From: Amborella trichopoda
Lineage: Eukaryota; Streptophyta; Magnoliopsida; Amborellales; Amborellaceae
Reading direction: 5' to 3'
NCBI RefSeq assembly: GCF_000471905.2
Contig: NW_006499810.1
Location: forward strand, 4,640,357-4,704,356
DNA length: 64,000 bases
Position 1 is the stretch's first letter. Each line of letters opens with the position of its first letter. Both the position numbers and the translations under genes were made by a program. Positions 46,266-58,084 of this stretch are shown here, one piece after another. The notes under the pieces were generated by a model that saw only the letters and a program-made list of their open reading frames with translations, had not been told where the DNA came from and searched no databases.

Positions 46266-46979
46266 AAAGTGAATCTCTCACACGTGCCACTAACCCTAGA
46301 CGAGACACCTCAAAATCAGTGGTGCCGATTGCTAGTCATTATCACATCCTTCAATGCTACCTCACACACTTGCAACTGATAACTGTACACTTTCCAAGGA
46401 TGAAGGCCAACCGTCACCATGCCTCCTCCAGCCGTACGACCCACCTCCAGTGGCCATTCGTCTCTTGTCGAAATTGCTCCCACATGGCCGGAGACTCACA
46501 GGAAAACTTTCGCGCCTGTCTTTTTTGCCTGGAATTCACCAGAATCACACAGAAAGGCTTATACAGACTTTCCTTGAGTCCCTGAAAACCTCTGCGACAC
46601 CACGAAAGTGTCGAAAAACTTCCACAAACACCAGGAAAACCATTAAAAACCCTCAAAAAGCCCTCAAGACATGTGAAAATACTCGCTGATGTGTTTCTCG
46701 CCTCTTCCGAAAAGAAAAACGATAGTCAGAGTCGCCTCAGCCTCCCAAAAAGATTCCCAAAAAGCAAGCCTTTCCCTACTACTTTCTCTTTGCAAACTCA
46801 CCAAATTCTTGGCGAAGCTTGTTCAACGAAGGTCTTCTCTGCAAGAACCTTGACCGGAACCCTGCTTCCTGGCGAAGAACCTTCCTTGCAGAGACTGTTG
46901 CTGAAGTCCCACTGCTCGTCGGAAACTTCAAACGAGAGCTCTCTCCTCACGGTTAAAGAAAACTTGTGCTTATGTTTTT

Positions 46980-47115
46980 TTTTACCTTTGGTGAAAATAA
47001 GGGAAAATAGGATTTTACTATAAACTACACCACCCTCAAATGCCCCTCACAAATTGGGAAGTCCAGTTGCATTCAAGGGAAGCTAAGCGATAACAAGTCG
47101 GGTCGGGCTTTGACA
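46980..47115 (-). promoter_or_regulatory. decayed antisense promoter-like region, element B
   Basis: On the minus strand TCAAAGCCCGACCCG (47113-47099) precedes CATTTGAGGG and then TTATAGTAAAATCC (47024-47011). In element A the last of these positions holds TATATAAAGG. Spacing and flanking words match A, so this seems the mutated copy of the same promoter, about 1 kb upstream of the antisense ATG at 45946. Confidence 0.5.
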
Positions 47116-47129
47116 CAAGGCCCGAGGTA

Positions 47130-47480
47130 ACTCTCATCAATCCATCCCCAGCACTGGTTGACGCAGTGTCAGGAGAATTTCCAAACAATAGTAGCACCAG
47201 TTGACTTAGCCCCGGGCGTGTTTCCAAATACAACCCTAGCACTGGTTGACTTAGTGCCAAGTGTGTTTCCAATTACAACCATAGTGCTGGTTGACTTAGC
47301 ATTGGGTTTGTCTCCGAAATGACCCTAACGTCGATTGACTCAGCACTAGTTGATTTCAGATAATATCATGGGTCATTCACAACGTCAGCTGGACAGCATC
47401 GGTTGTGTTAAAACTCAGCACTGGTTGTGTTGTGAGAACTCAGCGCCGGTTGAAAATTCACAACAAACCATCAGCGCTAC
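47130..47480. repeat. distal array upstream of the antisense ORF, element B
   Basis: Units of 40-60 bases have the core CTAGCACTGGTTGACTTAG and variants (AGCGCCGGTTGA, ACGTCGATTGACTCAGC). The core is shared with the LTR array of this element. Confidence 0.7.
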
Positions 47481-47864
47481 ACATGGCGTCGGCCGTATTT
47501 CAATCAGTGTATGCCCTACCACTATCCCTAGTGGACTTGCAGCCAAGTCCTTGCAACTAAATTGTGACCTCCACAATAGAGTCATGAGATGTCCCTCATC
47601 CTCCACTAGGAGTCACATCCATACTACGAACCATCATCCTCAATGAAGTTAGGGTCATTCTCACCTCCCCAATACCCAGAGAGTACCTTACCCCCTTAAA
47701 AACCACAGCAAGGTCTACTTCTGTTGGTCATTCTTCATCAGGTCACCATTTCTACCTAGCCCTCAGTTTGTGAATGGTCTTAGCCATGTTACCCCCAGGA
47801 AGTCAGATTATCATCCACAGGCTTATTCCCTATGGAGCTCCACCTACATGGCGACCCACACAAC

Positions 47865-49060
47865 AGTCCATGGTGCATGACCCTAAACTGCACCGCCCTG
47901 GTCTAAACACAAGACACTAAACTCCGTGGTCTGTGCTGCATGACCCTAAACTGCACAGCCCTAGTCTAGACGCATGACTCGAAACTCCGCGGTCCGTGCT
48001 GCACTACCCTAAACTCTGCTGTATGTTGTACATGACCCTAAACTGCACAACCCTGATCTAAATGCTCGACCCTAAACTCTGCGGTCTGTGTTGCATGACT
48101 CTAAACTGTGCAGCCCTGGTCTAGACTCACATCCCTAAACTCCGTGGTCCAAACTATATGACCTTAAACTGTAGCGGAGGTCTAGTTGCACGACCTTAAA
48201 CTGCATGGTCCTACATTGTATGACTTTAAAGTGCATAACTATGGTCAAGTTGCACGACCTTAAATTGCATGGTCCTAGTTGTACGACTTTAAACTGCATA
48301 ACCACGGTCCGAACTATATGACCTTAAACTGTAGCGAAGGTCTAGTTGCACGACCTTAAACTGCAAGGTCAAAACTATATGACCTTAAACCATAGTCTAC
48401 ATCCCGTTCGCATGACGTTAAACTGCACAACACCATAGTCCGAACTATATGACTTTAAACTATAGCGGAGGTCAAGTTGCACGACCTTAACCTACATGGT
48501 CCTAGTTGTATGACTTTAAAATTGCATAACCACGGTCTGACTATATGACCTTAAACAATAGTGCATATCCTGGCCGCATGACGATAAACTGCTTTGCCCT
48601 GGTCCGAGAGGCATGACCATAAACTCACCTCCACATACGTGCATATGCCTTTACGTGCACCTTCATGCACGCCTTTCCTAACCAACCTGTTAGTGTGCGC
48701 GCACCACCTTCATTACCTCCCCAGTGAGTTTATTCCTTTCATCATCCTACATCATTTCCCAGTGAGTCTCACCCATGCTCACAAAATGGTGAACCATCCC
48801 TTCATCCATACTCGTTGTAAGTTAGTGGGTCTCCATCATCCACTCACCTTTTATACATCACCCATCTATCATGGGTAGCCTCGAGCCATCTCCCCAAGTG
48901 AGCCAAACCACCACCATACTCACTCCATAGCCTTCATAGATTGTTATCCATAACCATTACAGTCCAGTTGTATGATCTTAAACCATAACGCACATTCAGG
49001 CCACATGACGTTAAACTGTTTCGTATGGATCCCGGGGGCATGACCTTAAACACGTCATCA
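47865..49060. repeat. CCCTAAACTGC-type tandem array in the 3' region of B
   Basis: Units of roughly 50-60 bases contain TGCATGACCCTAAACTGCAC / CTAAACTCCGCGGTC in the first half. After about 48150 they drift to TATATGACCTTAAACTGTAGC / TTGCACGACCTTAAACTGCA. A stretch without repeats lies at 48630-48940. Two last units are near 48965-49055. Confidence 0.7.
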
Positions 49061-49074
49061 TAAAAAACAATAAA

Positions 49075-49320
49075 TAAACAATGGCCATGGTGTATACCTG
49101 AATAAGGGAACGCTGTGAGTAAAAATAATGGACGGGCATGGTGTATACCTGAACAAGGGAATGCTATGAGTAAAAATGACAGGCGAGCATGGTCACGAAA
49201 CCATGAGTAAAAGAGTTCCGTGAATAAAAGTCTGACACGATGAAAATCCGAAAGGGCATCTTGAGTAAAAATGGACAAAAATGGTGGACATGGCCTAAAG
49301 GTCATGGGTAAAATAGCCCC
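49075..49320. repeat. GAGTAAAA-type repeats in the 3' region of B
   Basis: About six units of 30-45 bases have GGGCATGGTGTATACCTGAA and TATGAGTAAAAAT. Related units lie in element C (33000-33240, complement). Confidence 0.65.
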
Positions 49321-49529
49321 AAAATATAAAAAAAAAAGGAGTTGGTGAAAACCATCTCTACGGCTCCACTTCCCAAGTTCAAGCGAAAATTTGAGAAGGA
49401 CGCTTGGACCAATAAACAAGTTGATGCAACATTCGCTTCCACAAGTGACTTCAGCCAACACTCCCTTCATGATCAAGATGTCCAACAAGGTGTAGATGTT
49501 AAAATCAACCCTCATCTTCCCTCTTCAGT

Positions 49530-50150
49530 CCTGAGTGAATAGGTAGACCAGTCGACATCCTTCTTCAGTCCTGGGTGAAAAGGTAGCCCAGTCAACATCC
49601 TTCCTCAGTCCTGGGTGAATAGGTAACCCAGTCAACATCTTTCTTCAGTCTTGGGTGAATAGGTGGTCTCTTCGACGTCCTTCTCCAGTCCTGGGTGAAC
49701 AGGTAGCCCAACCGACATCCTTCCTTATTCCTGGGTGAATAGGTAGCCTAATCGACTCTTTCTTTAGTCCTGGGTGAACAAGTAGCCCAATCGACATCCT
49801 TCTTTAGTCTTGGGTGAATAGGTGGCCCAATCAACATCCTTCTTCAATCCTTGGTGAATAGGTAGCCCATCCGACATCCTTCATCAATCCTAGGTGAATA
49901 GGTAGCCCAGTCGACTCCCTCTTCAGTCTTAGGTGAGCAGGTAGCCCAATCGACGTCCTCCTCCAATCCTGGGTGAACAGGTAGCCCAATCGACATCCTT
50001 CTTCAGTCTTGGGTGAACAGGTATCCCAGTCGACATCCTTCTCCAGTCTTGGGTGAACATGTAGCCCAATTGAAATCCTTCTTAAGTCTTGGGTGAACAG
50101 GTAGCTTAGTCGAGATCCTTCTTCAGGGCTGGGTGACAACATAGCCCAGT
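49530..50150. repeat. 41-bp tandem array, about 15 units
   Basis: The unit is close to TCCTTCTTCAGTCCTGGGTG plus AATAGGTAGCCCAGTCGACA. It is regular and only mildly diverged. The minus-strand 103-codon ORF across it is a by-product. Confidence 0.85.
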
Positions 50151-50167
50151 CATTATCCCTTCTTCAA

Positions 50168-50455
50168 GGGCCTCCTCCCCATGCATGGAGTGTGCATGCC
50201 TTCTCCTTCTCTTATAGACCTCCTCCCCATGCATGGAGTATGCATGCCTTCTCCTTCTCTTAGAGACCTCCTCCCCATGCATGGAGTATGCATGCCTTCT
50301 CCTTCTCTTATAGACCTCCTCCCCATGCATGGACTGCATGCCTTCTCCTTCTCTTATAGACCTCCTCTCCATGCATGGAGTATGCATGCCTTCTTCTTCT
50401 CTTATAGACCTCCTCCCCATGCATGGAGTATGCATGCCTTCTCCTTCTCCCTCCC
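50168..50455. repeat. 48-bp tandem array, six units
   Basis: The unit reads CTCCTCCCCATGCATGGAGT then ATGCATGCCTTCTCCTTCTC then TTATAGAC. The units are nearly identical; one lacks a few bases. Because 48 is a multiple of three, both strands stay open, giving a 16-residue periodic peptide on each. Each unit has two CATGCA (RY-type) words. Confidence 0.88.
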
Positions 50456-50890
50456 TTCATGAGGCTAGGTAACAAAGTAGCCCAGTTATCATCCCTCCAA
50501 GGAAGAAATTGATAAAGCCAGGGTGGAACCTACTAGGGACTTCAGCTCGCATAGCCAGCATGACCAGACCTTCGAGATCGGCTAATAAAACCTGCCTCCG
50601 ACTGGACTCAGTAGACGAGACCAATAGTGGTACTTTGATTGTCAAAAGCAAACCTAGTGTAGCAGACAAAAAAATGCCACCAAAAAGTACCTTCTCCCCC
50701 TAAAGTCTCCATGGAGGACCCACGAACAATGCATCCCTACGTCTAAGCAACCTAGTTACACCATTACGTGAATCTCCTCGGTGTTCACGTGGTCCTGTGG
50801 CTAGGAAGGAAAAAAGAAAAAGCCAAAGGAAACTTTCTGAATGATTGTCCTTCTCGCTTCTCTTGAAGCACAACGTTTGGTAGGGCAAGC
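50456..50890. other. end of the 3' region of B, no gene
   Basis: Unique sequence lies between the 48-bp array and the right LTR. I could not place a convincing polypurine tract immediately before 50891. The nearest purine-rich run is AAGGAAAAAAGAAAAAGCC near 50805, far from the LTR. Confidence 0.5.
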
Positions 50891-53800
50891 TGTTTGAACG
50901 TATTTTTCATCACCTTGGTCCCAGGTAAGAAGTAGGTTAATAAAGCCAACAAAATAGTGGAAAATTCCTGACAGTTCTAGAATTGTTTAAAATCATCATC
51001 AACACTTCAAAAGACCACCTGCCAAGTTTCATCACAATCAGACATGTTTAAGGCAGTGAACACAAAGAAATAGTTTTCGAAAAATTGGCCTCTAGTACCC
51101 TAAAACAGACCCTACAATTGGAGTTACATTTCGGTGTCTCAAATCCATGTGGTAACACCTTCATTGGATCTGGCACAGTCGAGAACCCCTATGGGCCAAG
51201 TTTCGGCTTGATCAAACACTTCAAAATAAAGATATTAGCAAAACATTGAAACAAGAGAGGTCACACACTATTTCTAAATGGCCTCACTACACCCAAACAT
51301 CATTAAAGGTGGTTGTTTTTACAGTCACGGGCAGTCACTTTCGGGGCCCATAACTCACTCATTCTAAATTGAATCGCTCCCAAATTTGGTGTGCGTATTC
51401 GTCTCATCAAGATGAACAAATCGATATATGGCACGCCCCGAGACAATATTCGAGCAAGGAAAAAAGCTAGAGAGAAGTTGCCAATCCATGAAGAAGATGT
51501 AAAAAATTCAGCAACGACACGCCTCGCTCGATGAACCAAATCACGATGCTCGCACAACGGATATACACAAAACCAATTCCATTGTGTGCGTAAGGTTCAA
51601 GGCTATCATTGGACCGAACCACGTATATGATGGAGGGCCAAAATTCATGCCCAAAGCCAACGAGATTACTAAAATTTCGGCTGCCAGATTCTAGATTCTA
51701 GCCAAACTCAAAAGTTGCGAAATCTTCGTTCGGGCTCCAAATCGTGTTTTGATTGTTGCCACGTGATCGAGATGACATGCTTAGTGCGTTACAATGAAGA
51801 AAACATAGAAAAACATCAAGCAAAGATCGCACTATCGATCCGAAGTTTTCAATATTAAAAAAAAAGTTCAAGTCTGGTGATCATGACTCAAAAACATGAT
51901 TCATGGCTTGAAGTTGGTATCCAAACGATTGCCATGTCGAGCCCTATAAGAAAATAATAATCTTTTCATCAAAAGGGAATCAAAACAACCCTGGGTCAGC
52001 CACGAAAGATCATGTAAGTTCTCGGGCAGCCACTGGGACTGTTCTAGAATTCCACACAAAACAGTCCTTTTGCATCAATTTTTAGAATTTTTTTATTCAA
52101 TTAAATCTTAATTTTCAGCAATTAGGTTTAATTTTGATCAATCCACCCATATTTTGACACAACTCTTTATAAATAGGCACTGCCTCATCGTAAGAAAACA
52201 TGCCCACCCCCACAAAGGACCTCGGCCCTCAGTTGATTTTTGTGAAGATTGAATAGAAATTTTGATTCCTTGCTTGAGCATGTGAGTACTTCTTAGAGAG
52301 AGAGAGAGAGGAGAGAGAAGGAAGGGTCGGTACCCTTCGGGTAGATAACTTTCTCTCTCCTCCCCTCTCTCTCTTTCTCTCTCATCTTTCACTCTCTTCC
52401 TCTCTCTCTTCTTTCCCTCTTTATCTCTTTCCCTCTCTTCTTCTCCCTCTTTGTCTATCAGTCAGCGAGACTTAGTGTTGGTTGGTTTTCTCTCTCTTCC
52501 TTTGTTAATGGGCGAGACCTAATGCAGGTTGGTCTCCTCTCTCTTCATCTATCAGTCGAAGAGACTTAGCACTGATTAGTTTCCTCTCTCTTCTTTTGTC
52601 AGTCGGCAAGACCTAGCACCAGTTGGTCTCCTCTCTCTTCCTCTGTCAGTCAGTGAGACCTAGCACTGGTTGGTTTCCTCTCTCTTCCTCTGTCAGTCGA
52701 CGAGACCTAGTGTTAGTTGATCTCCTCTCTATTCATCTATCAGTGGGCGAGACTTAGCGTCAGTTGGTTCCTCTCTCTTCTTGTACCAGTCAACGAGGCC
52801 TAGTGTCGGTTTACTTTTCTCTCTCTATCAGTTGGCAAGGCCTAGCATCGGTCGGTCTTCTCTCTCTTCTTCTACCAGTCGATGTGGCCAAGCGTCTGTT
52901 GTCTTTTCTCTCTCTAATAGTTGACGAGGCCTAGCATCGACTGGTCTTCTCTCTCTTCTTCTACCAGTTGGCTAGGCTTAGTGCCGGTTGCTCTTCCCTC
53001 TATTCTTCGACCAGTCGGAGAGGCCTAGCACCGGTTGTCTTTTCTCTCTCTATCAGTCGGTAAAGCTTAACACCAATTGGTTTTCTCTCTCTTCTTCTAT
53101 CAGTTGACGAGACTAAGCGCTAGTTGGTTCCCTTCCTCACTTCTCATCTGACACATTCGGTGAAGCCTAATGTCGACTGCCTCCTCTCTCTCCCATCTCT
53201 TGAAACAGTCGGTGATGTCTAGTGTCGATTGCATCTCCTCTTCCTTCTTCTCTCTCCTTCTATCTATCCCCTTCTTCTCTTTAACCATTCCTCTACTGCT
53301 CTCTCGTTCGACCAAGAGGGATTGTGGTTAGCATCTCATGGTAGTCCTATCATCTAGCCATAATGTTGTTGCGTCAAGTTCGCTTGGTCAGGTTTACTGC
53401 CACGATAGATCGATTATTGTGCCTAGCTAGTCGATATCAGCAATAACATTTAATAGCGATCCCGTGAACCGGTCTCAGTTATCGAGCCTGTTTTACCACC
53501 ATATTATGTCAATTATCCACCACCTAAGTCACTGCCCTAAGCTTCTTGCGTGGTCGAATCCGTCTCGCCCCCTGTCTTTCTTTCTTCTTTTCGAATACTC
53601 ATGTTTGCATAAGTTCATAAAAGAGAAAAAGGATGAAGCCTGATCCACCTGTCCCATAACCTTTGCCATATATGTGTGTGATTGCAGAAAGAAGAAAATA
53701 AGAAGAATAGGAGCCAAGGGAGGCGATTTCGAACTAGTTTTATTACTGGGGGGGCTTTCTTCGTGATCTAAGAGGGCGCCACACGAGTCAGCCCGAGTAA

Positions 53801-53972
53801 GTCTTGAACCCACCTTTTAAATCCCTTTCTCTCGTTGGTAACACCTGCCCCCATTTTGAATGAAGTTCCCGAGAGAGCGATCTCTCGAATGTCCCGGGTC
53901 TTCCCCGAAACCTGAGACACGAGGCGCCCGATCCCCCAGGGATCCAAAGGATGAGATCGAGGCACCTAACCA
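50891..53972 (+). repeat. 3' LTR of element B (3082 bp)
   Basis: It starts TGTTTGAACG and ends CACCTAACCA, followed by GTCAC (53973-53977). It aligns along its whole length with 33351-36338. The TATA box is mutated to TTTATAAATA (52166-52175). The 47-bp array is at 52440-53230. Minus-strand ORFs at 53100-53965 have counterparts in the left LTR but belong to no family I know. Confidence 0.92.
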
Positions 53973-53977
53973 GTCAC

Positions 53978-55654
53978 TGGTACAGTGAACCTTGACAGAG
54001 GAGTCTTGAGAGTCTTAAGCATGTGACCTTGCCTTGAGTTGGTTGCAACGACCGAGGGCCGCGGCAGGGTGTCTTTCTTCTCTCTTTTTTTTTCTCGGGG
54101 CAAGAGGCTTACGTTTGCGCGAGGTCAGTGGCAATGGTGCCCACGTGAGGTATGAAGCGACTCCCGCGGGGTGAAGAGGCATTTGCGAGGTGTGGTGGAG
54201 ATGGTACCCACGGGGTGTGGTGGGGATGGTACCTTCGGGGTGTGATGGAGATTGTACCCGTGGGATCTTGGTGGCACCACACATGGGGTGGTTGATGATG
54301 GCATCCGCGGGGTGGCTGATGATGGAGTCCACGGGATGTGGTGGTGATGGTACCCACAGGGTGGTTGATGATGGCACCCAAGAGGTTTGAGATGGCATCC
54401 GCGGGGTCTTGGCGATGGTGAAAATAGCCCCTGAGAGGGAGATATGAAGGCATGCCCGAGGAGGCGAAAATGATGACATGCCCTGAGGGAGAGGGGTTTG
54501 TAGAGGCGACACTCATATGGCACGACGCTTGCATGCTAGGCGAGGTTAGGTGGAGGGTTCCACGTGGTGGCGATGCCCTTGCCTAAGATCTGCTTGAGTG
54601 AACCGTTGATACACCTGGCTGGCAGTGTGGAGGCGTGAGATTTGACCGGGACGCTTTGTGAGTAACGCCTGGTAGGTGAGGAGTGCGAAGGTTTAAATGT
54701 CACGGTCAACAAGGAGCTGTTGGAGCGACACATGGCTGAGCAGCTGGGCAGCAGGGCGCTCGGGAAGCAGCAAGGTTTGATGAGCTTAGGCCATTAAAAG
54801 GGACTAGATACGAGAGCATGATTTCAGCTTTCTCCTTTCTACGATGAAGTTCCTTTTTGGATGCTACTTTGTGAGGAGGCAACGCAGAGACTTCGTTTTT
54901 GTTGGAAAGCGTGGTCAGTGAGCTATGCCCGTTGCAGGGGCTAACTGCTTGACACCGATCTTTGTGGTGAGCGCGGGCGTTGGGTGTCGGTGGTGGACTC
55001 GTGATAGAGGGTGAGCTTGTTGCTGCGATGCTGCTCTATTTGTGCAGAACCCATGGTGTGAGGCCCGCGGCCATATATGTGGCGCTGGGGGCCTATTGCC
55101 ACTGCTGGTGGGGACATTGCACCTAGATTTGGCGTGTGTATTACCCCCTCCGAGGAGCACATGCCTCTTCACCTTCTTTGCCAAAGGGGGTTGCCCTCCC
55201 CCCCCCTCTGGTTCTCGAAAACCAAAAAACCCACTTCAAAATGGGAATACTTCCTCGTAGCTAGTGTTTTTTGTAACCATGATTCTGTAATCTTTTATAT
55301 TCATGAAATAAATTTCCCTTTTGAGCTAGTCATTTGTGGTTTCCTTGCACTCCTTTGTTTGCTGCTTCTTTTTCTCTCCTTCTTCTCTTTTTTTTGGCAG
55401 GTCGATGCAGTCCTTATCCCTATCGATGATGGGGATAAGGAATGGCCGATGAAAATCTTGATGTGCCCATGGGGCAGTTGCTGCTTGCTACATGGTGATG
55501 GTTTGGATGCCCTTGCGGGTTTTCATCCTGTACGTGGGGAATGCGTCGTTGCCGATTTTTACAAGACCCAACATTTTTTTTTTTGAGAGGGACCGCAAGG
55601 GACCTCGTATTTGGGCAAGACGAGGGAGAGGGTTCGCTTGACCGCGACCTCTAC
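53978..55654 (-). other. 3' region of element C right of B
   Basis: This is the part of C between the end of pol (55655) and the B insertion. At 54180-54410 a degenerate repeat of about 25-35 bases (GGTGTGGTGGAGATGGTACC, GGTGGTTGATGATGGCA) makes open frames on the minus strand. A plus-strand ORF of 169 codons (55077-55586) has a hydrophobic stretch over a run of T and C that looks like a splice acceptor (TTTTTTTGGCAG near 55390-55400). I do not recognise it. Confidence 0.5.
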
Positions 55655-56860
55655 TCATGAGTAGTATTTCTTTAGATATCTGACGCTGATTGGTGGCATG
55701 GCCTCCACTCCTTTGGCATTAGCTAATAGGTATTCACCATTGGGGAAAACCTTCCGCACCACAAATGGGCCCTTCCATTTTGTCTCGAATTTTCCTCTCG
55801 TTCGGCCACGGTAACAATGGGCCTTCTTACCGTCAAAACTAGCTGACCCCTAGAGAAGGCCCTTATTTTGGTGGATCGATCGAAAGCCCTTTTCATACGA
55901 TTCTTGTGGGCTTCAAGGCTCTGTTGGGCCTGATGCCTTCCCTCATCGAGCGCATCTAGCTCCTGATATCGGAGAGCTGCCCGTTCCTCGCTCGTCACCC
56001 CATACTGGAGAGTCACTCTCAGAGATGGTAATTGAATTTTCAACAAAACGACGGTCTCACCTCCATACACTAGTGAGTAGGGAGTGGATTGTGTTGGCTC
56101 TAGTGTCGTGATGCAGTAGGCCAAAGAGTCTCCAGAAGCTTCTCATGCCAATTCCTTTTCGTGGCAGAGACGGATTTCCTTAGGGCGTCCCATAACGTTT
56201 TGTTGGATACTTCTGCAAGGTCATTAGCTCTTGGGTGGTATATGGTCGAGTATTTCCATGTAAACCCAAACTTCTCGATTAACTTGCTAATCTGGCTGCT
56301 ATGAAATTGGGGACCGTTATCAGAAGTGATCCGGTCTGGAATGCCGAATCTATAAATAATGTGATGGCGGACAACATCAGCCTCCTTGGTACCTAGGACT
56401 TTCCTTAGGGGAATTGCTTCGGCCCACTTTGAAAAGTAATTTTTCGCGACGAGGATAAACATGTGCCCCAAAGAGGAGGGTGGGTCAAAACGGCCCACAA
56501 TGTCCATACCCCAATGAGCGAAGGGCCAAGATGCCACCAATGGATGAAGACGCTTGGGAGGTTGGTGAACAAAACTAGCATGGATCTAGCAAACTGGGCA
56601 GATTTTTACGAACGCAATTGAGTCCGCGAACATGGGGGGCCAGTAATAGCTTATCTGCATGATCCTGTGGTAAAGCTTGGGGCCCGATTGGTGCATTCCA
56701 CACACCCCATAATGGACCTCTGCGTGGATATGCTTTGACTCATCGTGTCTGATACACCTGAGTAGCATGTCGTTGTAGGAGATTCAGAACAGAGTGTCGT
56801 CTTGGCACATAAACCGCGTGGCTGACCTTCGAACTTTGTTCTGCTCAACAGGATCATCAG
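55655..56860 (-). pseudogene. Tat element C integrase
   Basis: The zinc-binding domain (56768-56586) keeps all four ligands, with HYGVCGMH and the pair in ICPVC. The core (56540-56100) has D in GMDIVGRFD, D in TSDNGPQF and E in NDLAEVSNKT, with 35 residues between the last two, the expected D-35-E. After ETLWPTASRH the frame shifts. The C-terminal domain continues at 56124-55723 (YCITTLEPTQSTPYSLVYGG, MKRAFDRSTKIRAFSRGQL). Pol ends at a TGA at 55655. This is the best preserved integrase here. Confidence 0.9.
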
Positions 56861-57110
56861 GTAACCGGCTGTGTAGAAAATATGCCTTTATGGGGGAGCA
56901 TCAATTAGTCACTTGTTCTATCTCCGCACGCACAGGGTCTGCAGTCGGGCGCTCTCAACTCTCGTCTCCCCCTTTTGTGGCGATGGTGATGGGAGCGGGA
57001 GAATTTTGAATGCCGTCAGCATGTGTTGCAACTAGGATGGAGTGACGCTGGTCGGGCAACTCTTTTGCTTGACGTTCCTCCTTGGACCCTTCAATGAATT
57101 CGACGCATCT

Positions 57111-58056
57111 CTACACTGCGACCCATATTGGTGTGGGGTTCTTTAACGACATTTGGATCGTTGCTCCTAACTTGGCAAGTGCGTCTTCCTGGGCGTTAAG
57201 CCTCCGGGGTACATGCTCTAGAGTCAACTCACCCAGTTGGGCTATTAGCAACTTAGTGATGTTGAAGTAGGGTTTGAGACTTTCCCTCCGCACGTCGTAT
57301 ATCCCTTTGAGTTGTCTGATTAAAATCTCTAAATCTCCGTAGATGTTTAAGTGTTTTGCATCCAGGTGGAGGGCATTTACAAGCCTATGTTGAACGCTTA
57401 GTATTCTGCCTCGTTATGCAATCCTACCCTCGAGAGAGAAAATGAAAGGGCATTAATTCTTCCCGAGGAGTGACGAATACTACACCCGCTCCGCCTTACT
57501 CAGACTGGAAAGCTCCGTCGGAATACATCCTCCAGTCGCCAAGGCTTTCCACATTAAAAATCTCTTCATCCAGCAAATCGTCAGTCGTAGAGGTGTCCGA
57601 CGGGAGCGGGTGAGTAGCCAGGAAGTCTGCGAGGGCTTGACCTTTGACGGCCCTCTGTGGTACATATGTGATGTCGAATTCCATGAGGAGCAGGGACCAC
57701 TTGGCAAGTCGCCCCGTCAGGCAGGGGTGCGATAAGAGGTATTTTATGGGGTCTGCACGAGAGACAAGTCGAATCGGCTGCGTGAGCAGGTAATGGCGCA
57801 ATTTTTGCACCTCGAAGATAAGGGTTAAACATGTCTTCTCTATTGGTAAGTAGTTGGCCTTTGCTCCTTGCATCCTGTGGCTCAAGTAATACAAGGCCGT
57901 TTCCTTCCCCACGTCATTGTTCTGAGAGAGGAGAGCTCCGAGTGACTCATTGAGCGTGGCCACGTATAAGATAAGGGGCCTCCCTGGGATGGGTGCGGAG
58001 AGAACTGGGGGATTGAGCAAGTAGCTTTTGAAGTTGTCAAAGGCTGGTTGACACAC
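57111..58056 (-). pseudogene. Tat element C dual RNase H
   Basis: The connection/RNase H segment (58056 on) has LILYVATLNESLGALLSQNN, ETALYYLSHRMQGAKANYLP and EKTCLTLIFEVQKLRHYLL. A second RNase H begins WRMYSDGAFQSE (about 57525) and continues in broken frames through HNEAEY (57410) to LTLEHVPRRLNAQEDALAKL (57230-57170). A second, archaeal-like RNase H is a hallmark of the Tat lineage. Stops in the second domain make it inactive. Confidence 0.85.
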
Positions 58057-58084
58057 CTCATCTCATTCGAAGGGACCTCCTTCT

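Larger units (their letters stand above)
33351..53972 (+). mobile_element. Ty3/Gypsy Tat element B, 20.6 kb, non-autonomous
   Basis: Two LTRs (33351-36338 and 50891-53972) are flanked by GTCAC. On the plus strand lie PBS, gag and protease. On the minus strand lies an additional ORF with a plant mobile domain. After that come a promoter-like region and 3' tandem arrays. RT, RNase H and integrase are absent: pol stops after the Gly-rich segment near 42165. It sits inside element C and is therefore younger than C. Confidence 0.92.

Noticed and set aside
47865..48620. CCCTAAAC words suggesting an interstitial telomere
   Set aside because: The heptamer occurs once per unit within a 50-60 bp repeat and never in tandem, so it is not telomeric DNA.
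49831..50462. Open frames over the 41-bp and 48-bp arrays (103, 109 and 93 codons)
   Set aside because: They are periodic translations of minisatellites. The frame drifts between units and no start context or family supports them.
54109..54534. Overlapping minus-strand ORFs rich in His, Pro and Thr
   Set aside because: All three frames are open over the short GGTGATGGTACC-type repeat, which marks a repeat artefact.
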